Both the position numbers and the translations under genes were made by a program. The notes under the pieces are model-generated. The model was not told the origin of the DNA, did no database searches, and was given only the letters and a program-made list of their open reading frames with translations. From positions 2,852,001-2,916,000 of the forward strand of contig NZ_OY782507.1 in the NCBI RefSeq assembly GCF_963677725.1: a DNA stretch of 64,000 nt, written 5' to 3'. Below, piece after piece: positions 36,733 to 45,536 of the stretch. The stretch comes from an uncultured Cohaesibacter sp. (lineage in GTDB: Bacteria; Pseudomonadota; Alphaproteobacteria; Rhizobiales; Cohaesibacteraceae). Position 1 is the first letter of the stretch. Every line of letters begins with the position of its first letter.

Positions 36733-37225
36733 TTTTTTCTCCGTTCAGTCCAGACTTCACGCCCGCAAGGGGTGGGTCCGTCTTTTTTCAGTCAGTTTTC
36801 GGGAATGCCTGAATTGTCTTTTCCATCAACGGGTTGGCAGAAAAAAGAACGCAGGCGAACGGGCGCAGGAATCCTTCCTGCATCCGACTTTCCAGCGCAC
36901 TATAGTGGGAAGTGGATCTGAGTCAAGGAAAAGCTTGCATTCTTTGCCAATTGTTGCGGCGGCCCGATGGGCGGAAATGCGCCATTTGTTGCCTTCATGA
37001 TCGCTCTCTCTCTCAAGCCCTTATTGGGGTGAGTGGCTCAAATCAGCTGTTGGTCGCGACCGTTGCGACCGGCTCGTCATTGTGCAAGCGTGTGGAACTT
37101 GTCGCTTCATGCATCATTCGTGGGGGATTTCTTTGTTGCCCATCTTGAGCTTGGTGGAGGGTATGTGTATGGTCCGCCCACCATTTTGAGCTTGTAGCCT
37201 GCCACTGGCTGCTCATTTGGTTTGC
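36733..37225 (-). promoter_or_regulatory. rplU upstream region; otherwise empty
   Basis: This gap holds the promoter and leader of rplU on the minus strand. A short GC-rich hairpin at about 36763-36778 (CACGCCC / GGGGTG) could fold in the leader. I see no gene and cannot place promoter boxes with confidence. Confidence 0.35.
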
Positions 37226-37315
37226 GGAGAGGTGCCGGAGTGGTCGAACGGGGCGGTCTCGAAAACCGTTGAGCGCGCAAGTGTTCCGAGGGTTCGAATC
37301 CCTCTCTCTCCGCCA
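37226..37315 (+). tRNA. tRNA-Ser (anticodon CGA)
   Basis: A 90-base class II tRNA with encoded CCA. The acceptor GGAGAGG pairs with TCTCTCC, followed by discriminator G. The anticodon loop CTCGAAA gives CGA, which reads UCG. It has a long variable arm, and the T arm is GAGGG-TTCGAAT-CCCTC. The 3' half serves as integration site of the island that follows. Confidence 0.97.
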
Positions 37316-37405
37316 TGACCCTTCCAAGGTCAGTGATTTCAATAACATCTTGATATGTCAGAGCTTTGACTTTCCGTTGTTCCAGCTACTTGTTACAGTG
37401 GAGCC

Positions 37406-39152
37406 ATGGAAAAGATGTCTGGTCACCCTCGTTTATTCCGCCGCAAAGCAACCTATTGTCATCGTGCTGCTGTGCCGGTGGACATCAAAGATACCTATCC
37501 GAAAACTGAAGAAACCTTTTCTCTGCGGACGACAGACCACAGGGAAGCCGTGAAGCGTATTCGTGTGGCTGCGGCAGAGGTTGACCGCCGATTCGATGAA
37601 CATCGGGCCAAGCTTGCCTTGGAAACCGCGCCACCGACCATGGAACTGTCTGACGAGCAAATCAAACTGGTTGGTGAGCTGGCCTATCATCAGTGCCTTC
37701 GATATGACGATTGGATGCGCAGCCGGGGCTTCGGCTTTCTCAAACCCAGCGATGATGCCGATGCAGATAATAACTTCGATAGTCACGTCATTCGCGTAGA
37801 TAGTGCGCAGCAATTGCTGAAGGCAAATTATGCCAGAGGTAAGTCTCGCCCTGCCAGTGATGCGAAGGTGCTCGATCTGGTCAAAGAGAAGATGGGCATT
37901 CGTCTGGATCCTGCGTCTCCCAGCCTTCGATTGGCAAGGATGGAGTATGATAAGGGCTGGCTTCGTGCTCTGAACGTCATGGCGCAAAGGGCCAATGGGG
38001 AAGTTATCGAAACACCAGAAGCACCCAGCATAGAAGACCAGATCACCAACAAGCGGGCGTCGGTGGCGCAATGGTCAGCACCGCTGCTATCGGAAGCTGT
38101 ACGAGACTGGGCAGCAGAAAAGGCAAAAACGAGCTGGGTTGCCAAGACAGAGCGAGAGCATCGTGTCTGGATGCAGCATTTCATCGAGACCGTAGGCGAT
38201 AGGCCACTTGATGACTACACCAAGGCAGACGCCCGGGCATTCAAAGCCGTGTTGATGCAGATCCCGCCAAATTGGAACAAGCATAAGCCTTTGCAGGGCA
38301 TCACAAAGCTGACAGAGGCGGCAGAGAAAGCCAACAAGATTGGTTTGTCCGCGATGTCCGACAGGAACGTCAACAAGATCCTTGGTTTTGTCGGCTCATT
38401 CTGGACATGGGCAGAGGGGCAATACGATGAAACCCCTGCCAATCTCTTCAAGGGCGTAAAGCTGAAGATCAATAAGCGAGCCAGAGATGACCGTGATCCC
38501 TTCACGATGGATGAATTGAAGGCGATCTTCTCGGCCCCCGTCTACACGGGCTGCAAATCCCTTCGTGAGTGGAATCAGCCCGGAGACCTCGTGCCGCGTG
38601 ATGCAGGCATTTATTGGGTGCCGCTGATCAGTCTGTTCTCAGGCGCTCGCATGGGAGAAATCATTCAGCTTCGAGTGGATGACGTGAAGGAGGAAGGCGG
38701 CATTGCCTATCTCAGCGTCAATGCAGAAGAAGAGGATCAACACCTCAAGAACCTCAATTCGTGGCGGTCTATCCCGATACACCCCAAGCTGATCGAAATG
38801 GGGTTCTTGAAGCTGGTCGAGAGTAGGCGGGCAGAGAACGCTGATAGGCTGTTTCCTGACCTGAAAAAAGAAAAATGGCTATTATTCCTCTCCATTCTCA
38901 AAGCACTTCAATCGGTTCCTGCGAAGCGTCGGAGCCAAGCGGGACAAGACGTCGTTCCATAGCTTCCGGCATAATTTCGAGGATGCCTGTCGCGACAATG
39001 GTGTCTCCAAGGAACTCATGGACGCTCTGCAAGGCCATGGCGACAGCGGCATGTCAGCCCGATACGGCAAGGGATACAGCCTCCAGCGGCTCGATGAGGC
39101 CATGCGGAAGGTGGAGTATCGAGGGTTGGAGCTGCTTTCTCAAAAGGACTAA
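37406..39152 (+). pseudogene. Tyrosine integrase of the tRNA-Ser island, frameshifted
   Basis: A site-specific integrase starting 91 bases after the tRNA. Frame 1 (37406 to about 38871) carries the N-terminal and core-binding parts and the catalytic Arg (SLFSGARMGEIIQLR). The rest of the catalytic domain is in the +1 frame from about 38874 to 39152: FHSFRHNFEDACRDNG (H-x-x-R-H), ALQGHGDSGMSARYGKGY (His and nucleophile Tyr), ending LELLSQKD. The break is at AAAAAAGAAAAATGG; one extra A in the second run explains it. Left as is, frame 1 runs to 38962 and gives a 518-residue product without the catalytic Tyr. It could be a real pseudogene, a sequencing homopolymer error, or rarely a slippage site. 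Confidence 0.85.
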
Positions 39153-39171
39153 AGTTTTTGTTGCCAAGGAC

Positions 39172-39810
39172 TTAGAAGTTATTCAGAGCTTCTTGGCGTT
39201 GAGCCTTATGGTCGTCAAACTCAAAGACACGAAAAGATGCACACCCATCTTTCGTCAAATGCCAAGCCATGCATTCTCCACCGATTTGAATACGTTCTGA
39301 CAATGGTCGTTCAGCTTGAAGCTCGCGTTGTTCTTGCATCATCATTTGGACCATTTTTAACGCATCCGTCTCGCCTTCCGGCCAAGTGCAGTCCGGCCTG
39401 TATCTCCAACCGTAGTCCATTTGTTCAGAAGCGAAGCCGCTAGTTGATCTATTTATATAACCAACCATACAGTTGTCGTCTTCATCGCTGATGCCCAAGT
39501 GATAAATAGTAGAGGTGACACTTGATGGTATATCGAACTCTTGGCGGTATTCATTCCATATCTTCTGCAAGGCTGACGGGGCATGGTATGCAAGATTGTG
39601 GATTCCGCTCAACAGCATTCGATCATTGATATGTTGAATCCACCTACTAGACACACCCGCAGCGCCTGAACCGGCAACGATAGTGCGTAGATGCGGAAGA
39701 TAAATGGCCTTGCTAGCGAAGAACACGGGGCTTCCGTCGGTCTTGGCAGCGAGCGTGTCGGTTGCGATGAGGATCTCATCCGGGGCGAGCTGAAAAATGA
39801 TCGATGACAT
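39172..39810 (-). CDS. Stand-alone proteasome-beta-like Ntn hydrolase
   Basis: A 212-residue protein with no family name I can give, but with a clear proteasome-type pattern. After removal of Met, the chain begins SSIIFQLAPDEILIATDT. Counting Ser as 1 puts Asp at 17 (A-T-D) and Lys at 33 (A-S-K-A-I-Y), exactly the Thr1/Asp17/Lys33 spacing of 20S beta subunits and HslV, with Ser as nucleophile. The glycine segment TIVAGSGAAG and the later strands IYHLGISDEDDNCMVGYIN also fit. ATG 39810 is preferred over an in-frame TTG at 39846 because only it exposes Ser1. It lies convergent to the integrase inside the island. The substrate is unknown. Confidence 0.7.
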   Translation of the reverse strand: MSSIIFQLAPDEILIATDTLAAKTDGSPVFFASKAIYLPHLRTIVAGSGAAGVSSRWIQHINDRMLLSGIHNLAYHAPSALQKIWNEYRQEFDIPSSVTSTIYHLGISDEDDNCMVGYINRSTSGFASEQMDYGWRYRPDCTWPEGETDALKMVQMMMQEQRELQAERPLSERIQIGGECMAWHLTKDGCASFRVFEFDDHKAQRQEALNNF

Positions 39811-40022
39811 GGAAGACACTAATCTGTGGTTTTCGATTCTGGACAATACAATTGTCGCTTCCAGCAGTGGTTAAGGTCAACAGATGTTTGATGTGCAGAT
39901 CGTCGGATTGACTAATAAGCGACGACAGTGGTGATTTCTCAAAAAGTATACATTCTGCGACAGACTCTTGACGGGTCTCTTTTTATGTCTCATAACGTAA
40001 TTCTCGAAATTCTTTAGGAGTT

Positions 40023-40580
40023 ATGAGAATGGTTGTTGTCGGATACGCGCGTGTGTCGAGCCTTGGACAGTCCTTGGAGGTTCAGCAGAACAAACTCAGG
40101 GAAGCCCGAGTTGAGAAGCTGTTCGAAGAGAAGCGCTCAGGCGTGGACACAAACCGACCGGCCCTGAAGCAATGCCTTGAGTATCTGAGAGAGGGCGACA
40201 CACTCGTCTTCACGCGCATCGACCGTTTGGCTCGAAGTGCAGAGGACTTGCTTCGGATCACCCGCCAGCTTGACGACAAGGGCGTGACCGTTCGAGTGCT
40301 TGATCAATCTATCGATACCTCTGATGCCGCAGGGAAAGCCTTTCTGGGTATGCTGGCGGTGTTTGCAGAGTTCGAGACCAACATCAGGAAAGAGCGGCAG
40401 ATGGACGGGATCGCCAAGGCAAAGGCGAAAGGAACGAAGTTCGGACGCAAGCCAGCCCTGACCGAAGATACCATTTCTGCAATCCGTCAGTCCCGAGAGG
40501 ATGGCAAGACCGTCCCCCAGATCATGAAGGACACAGGTCTGTCAAAAGCGACGATTTATCGGGCGTTAGCTGTCGCCTGA
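40023..40580 (+). CDS. Serine recombinase (resolvase/invertase type)
   Basis: A 185-residue small serine recombinase. The nucleophile Ser12 is in GYARVSSLGQSLEVQ. The catalytic Arg motif is FTRIDRLARSAEDL, then the long helix with AGKAFLGMLAVFAEFETNIRKER (read in two parts), and a C-terminal helix-turn-helix (TVPQIMKDTGLSKATIYRAL). AGGAG lies just upstream of the ATG. It may invert or resolve DNA in the island; I did not find a paired crossover site. Confidence 0.93.
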   Translation: MRMVVVGYARVSSLGQSLEVQQNKLREARVEKLFEEKRSGVDTNRPALKQCLEYLREGDTLVFTRIDRLARSAEDLLRITRQLDDKGVTVRVLDQSIDTSDAAGKAFLGMLAVFAEFETNIRKERQMDGIAKAKAKGTKFGRKPALTEDTISAIRQSREDGKTVPQIMKDTGLSKATIYRALAVA

Positions 40581-40736
40581 CGGCTATTTGAAGAGGTTGC
40601 TCAAAGAGTGTGCCTATTGAGGGAAAGTCGCGTTTTGCGCCCCTCATCGTCACAAACCAATTGCATGCACAAATTGCCACCCCTGTCGGACCTGCTTTCG
40701 CGGTGGATTTGTCATGCAGCACACTCAAGGAAACTC

Positions 40737-40919
40737 ATGAAGACAAAGAACTTGACGTTCAGGCTCAACGCCACCGACCTCTTCCGATTTGGGGCAATCA
40801 TCGATCATCTCAACAGCAACGGAGCAAATGCCCGACAAGTGGATGCGCTTCGGCTTGCTCTGCTGCTTGCCGTTGAGCAATTGCAGAATGATAAGGGGAG
40901 GGACGCTGATGCAGACTGA
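40737..40919 (+). CDS. Small basic protein, ribbon-helix-helix-like
   Basis: A 60-residue protein starting MKTKNLTFRLNATDLFRFGAI (given to 20 residues), with the strand-helix-helix pattern of small MetJ/Arc-type DNA-binding proteins. AAGGA lies 6 bases before the ATG. It overlaps the following ATPase gene by 11 bases, so it is probably its copy-number or transcription regulator. Family assignment is tentative. Confidence 0.6.
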   Translation: MKTKNLTFRLNATDLFRFGAIIDHLNSNGANARQVDALRLALLLAVEQLQNDKGRDADAD

Positions 40920-41901
40920 TGCACACTCCCGACCGAAACTGCCTCCACTCTGGACAGGCTCCGAGCTGATGAGAATGGACTTCCCAGAGCCAGCACATTT
41001 GCTTGGTAAGTGGTTCCCTTCCTGCTCCCTCTGTATGATTTATGGAGCAACAGGCATCGGCAAATCTTGGCTTGCAATGTCGGTGGCTCTGGCTGTCGCC
41101 AACGGTCGCGATCTGCTCAACTGGGAGACATCGAGGCCGCGAAAGGTTGCCTACTTCGAAGCCGAAATGAACCAAGCGGAGACAAAAGGCCGACTGGTGG
41201 CACTGAATGGTGGACCTCTGCCTGACTCCTTTATGCTTTGCTCAGGGACTGGGCCGCAGGGTTCACTCCCATCGATTGACGACCGAGAAGCGCAAGACCT
41301 GTATCTTGAACAGATCCTTGAGCACGACATCGAGGTCGTGGTGTTCGACAACCTCTGCTCCATCGTCACCGAAGCATCCATCAGCGAAGACACCACGTGG
41401 CTACCCGTTCAGAGCTTCTTCCGGGAACTGCAGAGCGCAGGCGTAACAGTCTTGCTTGTCCATCATGCAGGCAAGAGCGGGGACTATCTCGGAACATCCC
41501 GAATGACCCAGAACATGAACACGGTCATTGAGGTGTCGAGGCCCCAAGGTACTCCCGGTGGAAGTGGCGCTGTCATTGAGATTGTCTTCAAGAAAGATCG
41601 AGGTGGAGGCGGTAATCCGGGGCAAATCCTCAAGCTGATCGAAGGGGAGACTGGCGGCTTGGACTGGCAAGTCATCGGAGGCTCATCAGTGGATCCGGTT
41701 GATGAAGCTATCGAGGCGCTCGAAACGCGAGAGTTTGCCAACCAGCAGGAGCTTGCGGATCACCTTGGCATCAGTCAGCCCAAACTGTCCGGCCTGTTCA
41801 GCAAGGCGATGAAGAGCGGACGGATGGAGCGAGGGGAACACAACAGGATTTTACATCAAGTACGATCAGAGCGTAAGACGAACAGTGAACTGGACGAATA
41901 A
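40909..41901 (+). CDS. RepA-like AAA/RecA-fold ATPase
   Basis: A 330-residue ATPase of the RepA/RadA-like (AAA_25) type used by plasmids, satellites and islands for replication. Walker A is GATGIGKS at 46-53, Walker B is VVVFDN at 143-148, followed by a switch segment VTVLLVHHAGKSG. The C-terminal part has a winged-helix-like HTH (FANQQELADHLGISQPKLS). GGGAGGG precedes ATG 40909. With the hairpin-rich gap downstream it may form a replication module. Confidence 0.82.
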   Translation: MQTDAHSRPKLPPLWTGSELMRMDFPEPAHLLGKWFPSCSLCMIYGATGIGKSWLAMSVALAVANGRDLLNWETSRPRKVAYFEAEMNQAETKGRLVALNGGPLPDSFMLCSGTGPQGSLPSIDDREAQDLYLEQILEHDIEVVVFDNLCSIVTEASISEDTTWLPVQSFFRELQSAGVTVLLVHHAGKSGDYLGTSRMTQNMNTVIEVSRPQGTPGGSGAVIEIVFKKDRGGGGNPGQILKLIEGETGGLDWQVIGGSSVDPVDEAIEALETREFANQQELADHLGISQPKLSGLFSKAMKSGRMERGEHNRILHQVRSERKTNSELDE

Positions 41902-41986
41902 CCGCAAGGGCTGATTTATCGGCCTTATCAGCATGTCGATGTGGGAGGATGTTGTAGTGTCATGCTGCAACACCTCCAGTGAATAG

Positions 41987-42044
41987 CCGGTCCCGATCAA
42001 TTATTATTTTATCTCTCTCTTAGGGGAATAATAATCAGGGCCGG
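41987..42044 (+). promoter_or_regulatory. Large imperfect hairpin downstream of the RepA-like gene
   Basis: CCGGTCCCGAT...ATTATTATT (41987-42009) pairs with AATAATAAT...AGGGCCGG (42028-42044) except for small bulges, giving a GC-capped, AT-rich stem about 20 bp long. It could be a terminator or part of a replication origin. The 300-base gap 41902-42201 shows nothing else. Confidence 0.45.
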
Positions 42045-42201
42045 TCGTTGGCTCAGGTTTCCAGCCTGTTTTTTCGGTTGGGATACGACCCTTGGAGCGC
42101 GGGCTGTCGTGATTACTCACTGTTTGTACTATCTCTGGACACAATCATTGCGCGAGGGCATAGTGATTACAATTCAATTTGAAGAATCAAAGGGGGCGGA
42201 C

Positions 42202-43281
42202 ATGAACTTCAGCGAGCAAGTTGCTGCCATTGCGACCAGATCGAAGCAAGCCGAGCTTCAGGCTCAAACTGAAGAGGCGACAAAGACCTCAGTGATCTTG
42301 CCATTTATCAGAGCGCTAGGTTTTGATGTATTCAACTTGGATGAAGTGGTGCCGGAGTTTGTTTCTGATGTCGGAACTAAGAAGGGGGAGCGAGTCGACT
42401 TTGCTTTGAAAATTGACGGTAAGGTCACGATGCTGATCGAAGCAAAGCCGATCAATACTGTTCTGGGGGACACGCAGTTCAATCAATTGTTTCGGTACTT
42501 CACCGGTACTGATGCAAGGCTATGCATCCTGACCAATGGCCGCGAAGCTTGGTTCTTTTCCGACACTGAAGCAGCGAACAAGATGGATGCCACGCCATTT
42601 TTCAGGTTTGATTTCCAATCGCACGACAAGTCTCAAGTTGAAGAACTCTCCAAATTCCGCAAAGAAACTTTCAATATCGACTGCATTATCGAAGCTGCCT
42701 CAAACCTGAAATACAAGAGGAATGCGGCGGACTACTTGAAGAGCCAATTTGAGGATCCGGACGATGACTTTGTCCGATTGGTGGGTAGACAAATCCACGA
42801 TGGCCAAATGAACAAGGGGGCTATGGATCTCGTTAGACCAGCAATTCAGTCTGCCCTTGATGAAATCGTCCGAGATCGCATTCAAGACAAGTTAGGTGTT
42901 GCGTTCAGCACAGAGAGCAAAGCCCCCGCTAAGCCCTCAGAAAGCACTTTGGAAAAGGATGATGAAGTAGAAGCGGACGATGGTATTGAGACGACAGAAG
43001 AAGAGATTCAAGCCTACATGATTGTTCGTGCGATTGCTGCAAAGGTGGTCAGCATAGATCGTGTTGTTATTCGGGATGCGCGAAGTTACTGTGCGATTTT
43101 GATGGACAATATCAACCGAAAGCCAATTTGTCGGCTTCATTTCAACAGCAAAACGACGAAGTCAATTGGAGTATTCGATAGCGACAAGAATGAGCATAAG
43201 CATCGAATAGAAAATCTCGAAGATATATATGGTTATGCCAAGGATATTGAAGATGTGGTTCAATTCTATGCAGACAAATGA
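42202..43281 (+). CDS. Restriction-endonuclease-like PD-(D/E)XK protein (COG4748-like)
   Basis: A 359-residue protein similar to the N-terminal nuclease part of type I restriction HsdR and the COG4748 group. The motif order is Glu24/25 in QTEEATKTS, then PFIRALGFDVF, EVVPEF, Asp66 in ERVDFAL and Glu80-x-Lys82 in LIEAKPI, the PD-(D/E)XK core. The remainder (LFRYFTGTDARLCILTNG) is as in HsdR_N. No modification or helicase gene is present. A Glu/Asp-rich linker (about 290-305) precedes a separate C-terminal domain. ATG 42202 follows AAGGGGGCGG. Its position before an att-like arm makes it a cargo gene, plausibly anti-phage. Confidence 0.75.
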   Translation: MNFSEQVAAIATRSKQAELQAQTEEATKTSVILPFIRALGFDVFNLDEVVPEFVSDVGTKKGERVDFALKIDGKVTMLIEAKPINTVLGDTQFNQLFRYFTGTDARLCILTNGREAWFFSDTEAANKMDATPFFRFDFQSHDKSQVEELSKFRKETFNIDCIIEAASNLKYKRNAADYLKSQFEDPDDDFVRLVGRQIHDGQMNKGAMDLVRPAIQSALDEIVRDRIQDKLGVAFSTESKAPAKPSESTLEKDDEVEADDGIETTEEEIQAYMIVRAIAAKVVSIDRVVIRDARSYCAILMDNINRKPICRLHFNSKTTKSIGVFDSDKNEHKHRIENLEDIYGYAKDIEDVVQFYADK

Positions 43282-43365
43282 TTGTGTTATTTCCGGATCT
43301 AGGAAATGGAGTGTGAGGGTTTATTTGTAGGGGAGTTCGCTTGAACGCGTGTATTTTGCTTCGAT

Positions 43366-43552
43366 CATTCGTCGAGCACCCAGTCACTCAGGCGACCGAC
43401 AAACTTTCCCCGTGCCTCTTGGGCTCTCGTAGACGCACGGAGGACTTGAATCTGGTACAAGATTGTGCTGCTTCTGGCGCAAGCGGAGAGAATCTAAGTG
43501 TTTGATTATATTGATATTTAGTGTAGTATTGCGAGTGTCCCTGTCTCTCCTC
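43366..43552 (+). repeat. att-type arm repeat, copy A
   Basis: About 190 bases diverged from but clearly homologous to 44754-44943. Shared blocks include CATTCRTCGRGCACC, ACTTTCCCCG or GCTTTCCCCG, TACAAGATT, and the closing TTGCGAGTGTCCCT followed by a CTCTCC run like the tRNA-Ser 3' end. It probably marks the right end (attR-like) of one integrated element. It lies in the gene-free gap 43282-43823, which otherwise shows nothing. Confidence 0.6.
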
Positions 43553-43823
43553 CTTCAAGATTGTTGAGGTATTTCAAAGCGTTGCGGGCCATTTGGTTCG
43601 AGTGCTTGAAATTCTGCCCACTCCCAGCCCATGTCGTACCCCGAACGGGCGACGCTTATCGCTGTATAAGCCCGTTTTTTGAAACACGTATGAATTCGGC
43701 ATGGGTATCGGAGACCTACCCAAACTTCGTCCGCCGTATGTGACCGTCCAGTTTCTGTTGCTTACGCTCGGCTCTCCGCCATATATTGTGGATTATGCCC
43801 GGACCTTGAGACAGTGAGTTTAG

Positions 43824-44393
43824 ATGGACCTGACAAAATACTTGGCGATCTACGCCGCTTTGCTTTCAACTGCTGTCTTCGCATGGAACGTGTCGCGGGC
43901 GCGGCCAAAAATTCGAGTAAAGTTGATTTTTGCTGTCGAGCAAGTGGAAGGCGAATACGTGCATGGCGTGAGCGTTGCGGTGCAGAACCCAAGCCCGCAT
44001 ACGGTGCATCTCACGAATATCTCCCTACTTTATCCGTGGCGAAGGCCGACGACAAAAGACTACTTGGAACATATATTTAGGTTTCGCCGCTGGCCTAGCA
44101 GAATTGGGTGGGTGCATACGAGCCTTTCGAATTATGAGATTGAAGATGGTTGCCCGGTCGCATTGGAACCGGGAACATCTCACAGCGTTCTCGTGCCCGA
44201 AGATAAGTTGGAAGAACTTCTAGAAGACGCTACGAAACGCCGCCTTAAGGCTGTGGTGCAAGACGCGCTTTGGCGGAACAAGTATTCGCCGACGTTTGAG
44301 TATCCCATTGTTCCGAAGCAATCCGACGATGCAGAGCAAGCGTCTATGGCGGAAATTGAACAAAAAGATGCCGCGCCCGAAGACGTGGCTTAG
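43824..44393 (+). CDS. Membrane-anchored hypothetical protein, island cargo
   Basis: A 189-residue protein with one N-terminal membrane segment (about 5-22, LAIYAALLSTAVFAW), a short basic stretch, then a beta-rich domain (IRVKLIFAVEQVEGEYVHGV and VQNPSPHTVHLTNISLLYP). The C-terminal tail is Glu/Asp-rich. I do not recognise a characterised family. It is the only gene between two att-like arms, so it is a cargo gene of a very small element. Confidence 0.7.
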   Translation: MDLTKYLAIYAALLSTAVFAWNVSRARPKIRVKLIFAVEQVEGEYVHGVSVAVQNPSPHTVHLTNISLLYPWRRPTTKDYLEHIFRFRRWPSRIGWVHTSLSNYEIEDGCPVALEPGTSHSVLVPEDKLEELLEDATKRRLKAVVQDALWRNKYSPTFEYPIVPKQSDDAEQASMAEIEQKDAAPEDVA

Positions 44394-44416
44394 TTGCCCT
44401 TGGCACTTAGGGAGGG

Positions 44417-44629
44417 TTAGTGAGGCGGCGACGGCGTAGTGCTGTGGCAAACTTCAAGAGTGTGGGCGCGATCCGACGCGGTGACGGTGTAGAGCGGCAC
44501 GGCAATCAAGGCGGTTTCTGATAAGGATACGGTCAAGCCTTCGGCGGCTAGGGCTGCGTTGCTCGTGGTCGCGGGCGAAGCGATGCCCACAGCAAGGACG
44601 CTGGGCACGTCCCACCGGCTTTCCGGCAC
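44417..44629 (-). pseudogene. Possible gene remnant
   Basis: A minus-strand frame of about 70-95 codons with balanced composition (DVPSVLAVGIASPATTSNAA, ending ECHSTTPSPPH in part) but no good start or ribosome-binding site; the frame is open upstream to about 44712. I cannot name it. It is recorded because it is the only coding-like signal in the gap 44394-44753. Confidence 0.25.
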
Positions 44630-44753
44630 ATGGTGCAGGATATGGTGCAGGTGCTCGGAAACGGCTGGTAGGGCCGCACAGGAACCGCAAACTAATATAC
44701 AGCTTTTGTGTCAGAATCTGAGAGGTTGGCTGGTCTCGTGTTTTTACCCCAGC

Positions 44754-44943
44754 CATTCATCGGGCACCTAGTCGCTCTCGCCACCAACTGGCTTTCCCCG
44801 CACCCCTAGGTGTCTTATACTATCAGAGAGGGGGGCTTGATGGTGTTACAAGATTATGCTACTTCTTTCTCACACAATGAGAAGCTAAGTATCTGATTTA
44901 ATTGATTGTTGTTGCGGTGTTGCGAGTGTCCCTCTCTCCGCCA
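44754..44943 (+). repeat. att-type arm repeat, copy B (likely attR)
   Basis: Homologous to 43366-43552. It ends TCCCTCTCTCCGCCA (44929-44943), matching the 3' end of tRNA-Ser (TCCCTCTCTCTCCGCCA at 37299-37315) except for one TC dinucleotide. This is the best candidate for the right boundary of the tRNA-Ser island. Confidence 0.65.
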
Positions 44944-45026
44944 TTTATTATCTATAAAATATTGAATTATAAAGATAATTTCCAATTACATGGAAAACGA
45001 TCCTGCTTTTGATCCCAGCAGTGATT

Positions 45027-45410
45027 TTAGGAGCGTTCCTCTTCCTCAATCCCGCATTTCACGATCCGCTCTTTAGCCCGGATTAACCGCGCTGCTAATC
45101 CCTCATCTTCTTTGACGCATTCCAATTCAGACGACAGTCTGGCGTTGGCTGCTTTCGCCCGAGCTTCAGCATTCAGATCGGGGTAAATTTCAACGGGCTT
45201 AGGCTTGGCGTGGAAATATGGCGCCGCGGCCTTTGCTGCATCAAGGCGCACTTGGACATCCTGCTCTTCATCATTGGCAACTGTTGCTAGATGCATAAGC
45301 GGCGACCAGTCAGGGTATTTAGCCTTGACTGCTTCAATTTCCTCTAGGGATCGTTTGTTCAAACTGCCTTTTGGTCTTCCTGCTCCGGGTCTCGCGCCGC
45401 CGTGGGTCAT
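45027..45410 (-). CDS. Phage terminase small subunit-like protein
   Basis: A 127-residue basic protein beginning MTHGGARPGAGRPKGSLNKR, a sequence typical of phage small-terminase and related DNA-binding proteins, followed by a helical body. No large terminase or capsid gene lies nearby, so it is an isolated remnant or a repurposed gene. Confidence 0.55.
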   Translation of the reverse strand: MTHGGARPGAGRPKGSLNKRSLEEIEAVKAKYPDWSPLMHLATVANDEEQDVQVRLDAAKAAAPYFHAKPKPVEIYPDLNAEARAKAANARLSSELECVKEDEGLAARLIRAKERIVKCGIEEEERS

Positions 45411-45536
45411 ATCTAACTCTGAAAACTTGATTTCTTTTCAAGTATACAGCACGTGGAATCTCGGGAACAGTCTGAAATTGTGAAGTTATTTATGTTCGGC
45501 TTGGTTCAGATGACCTGTGTCCAATTAGTCGCCTCG

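Noticed and set aside
38855-38885. Programmed -1 frameshift in the integrase at AAAAAAG
   Set aside because: The catalytic domain is in the +1 (equivalently -2) frame, not -1, and the heptamer is in the wrong phase. A one-base insertion explains it better.
37316-44943. CRISPR array or full restriction-modification system in the island
   Set aside because: No spaced repeats; the nuclease-like gene has no methylase, specificity or helicase partner.
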